This document shows positions 57,016 to 64,000 of a stretch of DNA of 64,000 nucleotides, in pieces. The DNA is from Chloroflexota bacterium (GTDB lineage: Bacteria; Chloroflexota; Limnocylindria; P2-11E). The stretch spans positions 36,072 through 100,071 of the forward strand of contig VBDX01000128.1 in NCBI GenBank assembly GCA_005881885.1, given 5' to 3'. The notes under the pieces were generated by a model. The model did no database searches. It had not been told where the DNA came from and saw nothing but the letters and a program-made list of their open reading frames with translations. Made by a program: the position numbers and the translations under genes. Position 1 is the stretch's first letter; each line of letters opens with the position of its first letter.

Positions 57016-59550
57016 TTAGCCCTCGACTGCGACCGTCCCCGCAGAGCCATCTACGACGACCCGCGCGCCCGAGGCGATCCGGCCGGTAGCGTCGGGCACC
57101 CCCACGACGGCCGGGATCCCGTACTCGCGCGCGACCACGGCGCCGTGCGACATCATCCCGCCCATTTCCATGACGAGGGCGCTCGCCGTCAGAAAGAGCG
57201 GCGTCCAGCCGGGATCCGTCGACGGCGCCACCAGTACCTCGCCCGGCTCCAGACGGGCGCCGGCGGGGGAGCGGATGACGCGGGCGACGCCCCGCGCCAC
57301 ACCCGGTGACGCGGGCGTGCCGCGGATCGCGCCGTCGGCCGCTGCCGGAAGCACGGTCTCCGCATCGGTCCCATCCGAGAGGAGCACGCGCGGGATGCGA
57401 CGGCGCGCGAGCTCGCGACGGTAGGTCGCGCGCCGCTCGGCGACGGTCCCTCTTAGATCCTCGCCCGCTACGGCCCGTCGCGCCTCCGGCAAGGTGAGGA
57501 AGAAGATGTCCTCGGCCCCGTTCAGCAGCCCGAGCTCGGCGAGTGAAGCGCCAACGGGCGCGATCATCGCGCGGGCGATCGCGAAGATCCGCATGATCTG
57601 GAACTTCGGCTGCTCGCGGAGCCCGCCCAGCAGGCGCACGCGCCGCAAGAGGAACCGCACGAGAAGCCGACCGGGACCGTGGACCCGCGAGACGAGCGTC
57701 GCGCTCATGGCCTCCGCCTCACGCGCCCCCCGCGCGAACTGCGCGTCGGGCGCGAGCGCCGCGTCGTCGAGGCGCTGGTAATTCGAGATCGCGCCGAGGA
57801 GGTGCGCCGGGTCCTCCGACCAGCGCGGTAGCCCGAGATCGATCTCGGCGATCGCGCGGTGCCCGTAGCGCGCGAGGAACGCGCTCATATCGCGTTGAAG
57901 GTTCTCCGGGAGCGCGCCAGCGCGGTAGTCCGCCGAGAGCTGCGCCGGGCTGCGCGTCGCGAGCGCGCTTCGCGACGCCGGATCTTCACGAGCGCGGCGC
58001 GCGACCTGCCAGAGCTCGAGGTCCATCTCCGTGGTGGGGTTGTGCGCGAGGCCGCGGAGCACCGTCTGCATCTCGTCAGGGCGCGCGCGGCGGCCGAGCA
58101 GGCGGCCGGCGAGGGCGTACGACAGCATCCCGGGCGCGACAAGGCCGAAGAGGCGCGGAAAAAGCCTGGGCAAGAGCTCGAGGACGAGCCGCTCGTACGC
58201 GTCGAGACGCTCGGCCGGCGCCGCGGGGATGCGAACCGCGGCGATCGCCAAGTCGACCTCTCGGAGTAGGCGCACGCGCATCGCGTCCGGCCGCAGCACC
58301 GCGCGCACCGCGGTCTGCGGGGCGCCGGTGTGAAGCACCTTGCGCAGCACGATCAGGCGCGAGCGCGAAGCTGAGCCGCGCGGAGCAAGGCGCGGATCCT
58401 CGAGCAGCTTGGCGAAGATCGCCTGGCTCCGGAACTCCATCGCCCCCATGACGCGTCCGGGCAGCTCGCGCCCGAACGCGTCTCGCAGCACCGGCGTCAT
58501 GTCGATAAAGAGCCGCATCCCGGCCTCCACCGTGAGCGGCGGCCCGGCCGCGGCGTCGTCGACCGCCATGCCGAAGACCTTGGCGAACGCCGACCCGATG
58601 AGCTTGAACGTCTGGAGTCCCATCGGCGTGAGCGGCCCCAAGACTCCTTGCGCGACGTTCGCGGAGAAATAGACCCGGAGGTCAGAGTCCGGATCGGGCG
58701 CGTTCGCGGGCAGCGGATAGAGCGTGGTGATGTCGCGCGACTGGACCAGCCAGAGCTTCCCGTCTTTCGCGATCGCCCACTCAATGTCCTGGGGCCGGCC
58801 GTAGTGCGTCTCCACGCGCGCGCCGAGCGCCGCGAGCTCGCGAAGGTGCTCATCCGTCAGCACATCGCCACGCCGTTCGATGATCGTGCCGGAACGCGGG
58901 TCGACGACGAAGTGATCGGGATTCACCGCGCCGGAGACGAGCTGCTCCCCCAGCCCGCGCACCGCGTCGATGACCGCGCGGCGGCGACGGCCGGTGATCG
59001 GGTCAGCGGTGAAGAGGACGCCCGCGCTCTGGGCGTCGACCATCCGCTGCACCACGACCGCGAGCCGAAGTCCCTGCCGGTCGACGCCGTGTGTCTCGCG
59101 ATATGCGACCGCACGCTCATTCCAGAGCGACGCCCAGCACCTGCGGACCGCGTCGATCAGCGCCTCCTCGCCGCTCGTGCCGAGGATCGTGTCCTGCTGT
59201 CCGGCGAAGCTCGCCTCGGGCAGATCCTCGGCGGTCGCGGACGAGCGGACCGCGACCGGTGGCGAGCCGAGGGCGCGGTATGCCTCGCGGACCGCCTCCG
59301 CAATGCCGGCGGGCACCGGCGATGCGATCAGGCGAACGCGGGCGCTCGCGGGCGAGTCCGGAGCGACCCCCGCCGCCTCGGCCGCGACTGCGTAGGCGCC
59401 GGTGCTGATGACGAATCCGTCAGGCACCGGAAATCCGGCGCGAATGAGCTCGCCCAGGTTCGCGCCCTTGCCTCCGGCAACCGGCACATCCGCCGCGCTG
59501 AGATCGGCGAGCGGTCGGATGAACGCGGACGTCGCCGCGACGGCGCTCAT
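57016..59550 (-). CDS. PEP/pyruvate-binding phosphotransferase (PEP synthase/rifampicin phosphotransferase-like)
   Basis: GGKGANLGELIRAGFPVPDGFV, AVRSSATAEDLPEASFAGQQDT, GGMMSHGAVVAREYGIPAVVGV. Confidence 0.9.
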   Translation of the reverse strand: MSAVAATSAFIRPLADLSAADVPVAGGKGANLGELIRAGFPVPDGFVISTGAYAVAAEAAGVAPDSPASARVRLIASPVPAGIAEAVREAYRALGSPPVAVRSSATAEDLPEASFAGQQDTILGTSGEEALIDAVRRCWASLWNERAVAYRETHGVDRQGLRLAVVVQRMVDAQSAGVLFTADPITGRRRRAVIDAVRGLGEQLVSGAVNPDHFVVDPRSGTIIERRGDVLTDEHLRELAALGARVETHYGRPQDIEWAIAKDGKLWLVQSRDITTLYPLPANAPDPDSDLRVYFSANVAQGVLGPLTPMGLQTFKLIGSAFAKVFGMAVDDAAAGPPLTVEAGMRLFIDMTPVLRDAFGRELPGRVMGAMEFRSQAIFAKLLEDPRLAPRGSASRSRLIVLRKVLHTGAPQTAVRAVLRPDAMRVRLLREVDLAIAAVRIPAAPAERLDAYERLVLELLPRLFPRLFGLVAPGMLSYALAGRLLGRRARPDEMQTVLRGLAHNPTTEMDLELWQVARRAREDPASRSALATRSPAQLSADYRAGALPENLQRDMSAFLARYGHRAIAEIDLGLPRWSEDPAHLLGAISNYQRLDDAALAPDAQFARGAREAEAMSATLVSRVHGPGRLLVRFLLRRVRLLGGLREQPKFQIMRIFAIARAMIAPVGASLAELGLLNGAEDIFFLTLPEARRAVAGEDLRGTVAERRATYRRELARRRIPRVLLSDGTDAETVLPAAADGAIRGTPASPGVARGVARVIRSPAGARLEPGEVLVAPSTDPGWTPLFLTASALVMEMGGMMSHGAVVAREYGIPAVVGVPDATGRIASGARVVVDGSAGTVAVEG

Positions 59551-60011
59551 GCGGCCGGCCCGACGTTGTCCAAGATCCGCCGAAGCAGGCCACGCATCTG
59601 CTCCTGCTCGACCCGGGAGAGACCGGCGAACAGGCGGCGCCGTTGGGCGTGAGCGAGCCGCGCTATGCGTGGTACCAGCGCGGTCCCCGATCGCGTGAGC
59701 CGGACTGTCACCGAGCGCCGGTCAGCGGCGCTCGCGTGCCGCGTCACGAGGCCCTTCCGCTCGAGGCGATCCACGAGCCGGGTCACGCCGGCGTTGTCCG
59801 TGCTCAGCAGGTTCGTGAGCTGCTTCGGCGTGAGCTCGCCCGCGCGGCTGCATCGGAAGAGGATCTCCGCTTGCTGCGCGGTAAGGCCGACGTCCTCGAG
59901 CTTGCGGTCGAACGCCGTGCGCATTTCACGCACAACCCGGAGCAGGAGACGGCCCAGACCTTCGTCCTCCGGTCCAAGCTTCGGTGCCTCGGCGAGCCGC
60001 CGCATCGCCAC
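59547..60011 (-). CDS. MarR-family transcriptional regulator
   Basis: LTPKQLTNLLSTDNAGVTRLVDRLERKGLVTRHASAADRRSVTVRLT. Confidence 0.95.
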   Translation of the reverse strand: MAMRRLAEAPKLGPEDEGLGRLLLRVVREMRTAFDRKLEDVGLTAQQAEILFRCSRAGELTPKQLTNLLSTDNAGVTRLVDRLERKGLVTRHASAADRRSVTVRLTRSGTALVPRIARLAHAQRRRLFAGLSRVEQEQMRGLLRRILDNVGPAA

Positions 60012-60034
60012 GGGCGCAACGCTAGTCCGGTCGC

Positions 60035-60060
60035 AAGATATTTGTCAAGACAAGTATCTT
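60035..60060 (-). promoter_or_regulatory. MarR-type palindromic operator with TTGACA -35-like box
   Basis: AAGATATTTGTC-AA-GACAAGTATCTT, 11/12 arm match. Confidence 0.65.
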
Positions 60061-60075
60061 CGCAGGCTCTTTCGG

Positions 60076-64000
<3,925 letters not shown>

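Overview
High-GC bacterial chromosomal window with about 75 genes. The gene content looks Chloroflexota-like, but I could not confirm the lineage. Mostly housekeeping and metabolic genes: glnA, amtB, a TPP-riboswitch/thiN/YkoFEDC thiamine-uptake operon, a two-component pair, ABC exporters, ybeY-pgpH-phoH-yqeY-rpsU, a liv-type ABC transporter plus acyl-CoA ligase cluster, rsmE-prmA-dnaJ, hrcA-grpE-dnaK with a perfect CIRCE, hemW-lepA, murJ, rpsT, and eno-pgk-gap with a partial ROK kinase. The accessory islands hold toxin-antitoxin modules, one of which is missing from the ORF track because it lacks an ATG/GTG/TTG start, and a Fic gene behind a compound palindromic operator. Most interesting signals: (1) several recognisable genes (prmA, a RelE-type toxin, a PlsY-like gene, a HicB-DinB fusion) have no canonical start codon, but two have a good Shine-Dalgarno in front of ACG or CTG; (2) microproteins with strong ribosome-binding sites lie directly downstream of both glnA and amtB, and the two loci share an 11-bp-period direct-repeat box; (3) an in-frame amber codon interrupts a TMEM175-like channel; (4) a nucleoside-deoxyribosyltransferase/TIR-like domain is fused to an HTH; (5) a Thx-like microprotein, a histone-like Lys/Arg/Thr repeat protein and long GC-rich hairpins lie between convergent genes. 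No tRNA, rRNA, CRISPR array, prophage or transposon was seen.
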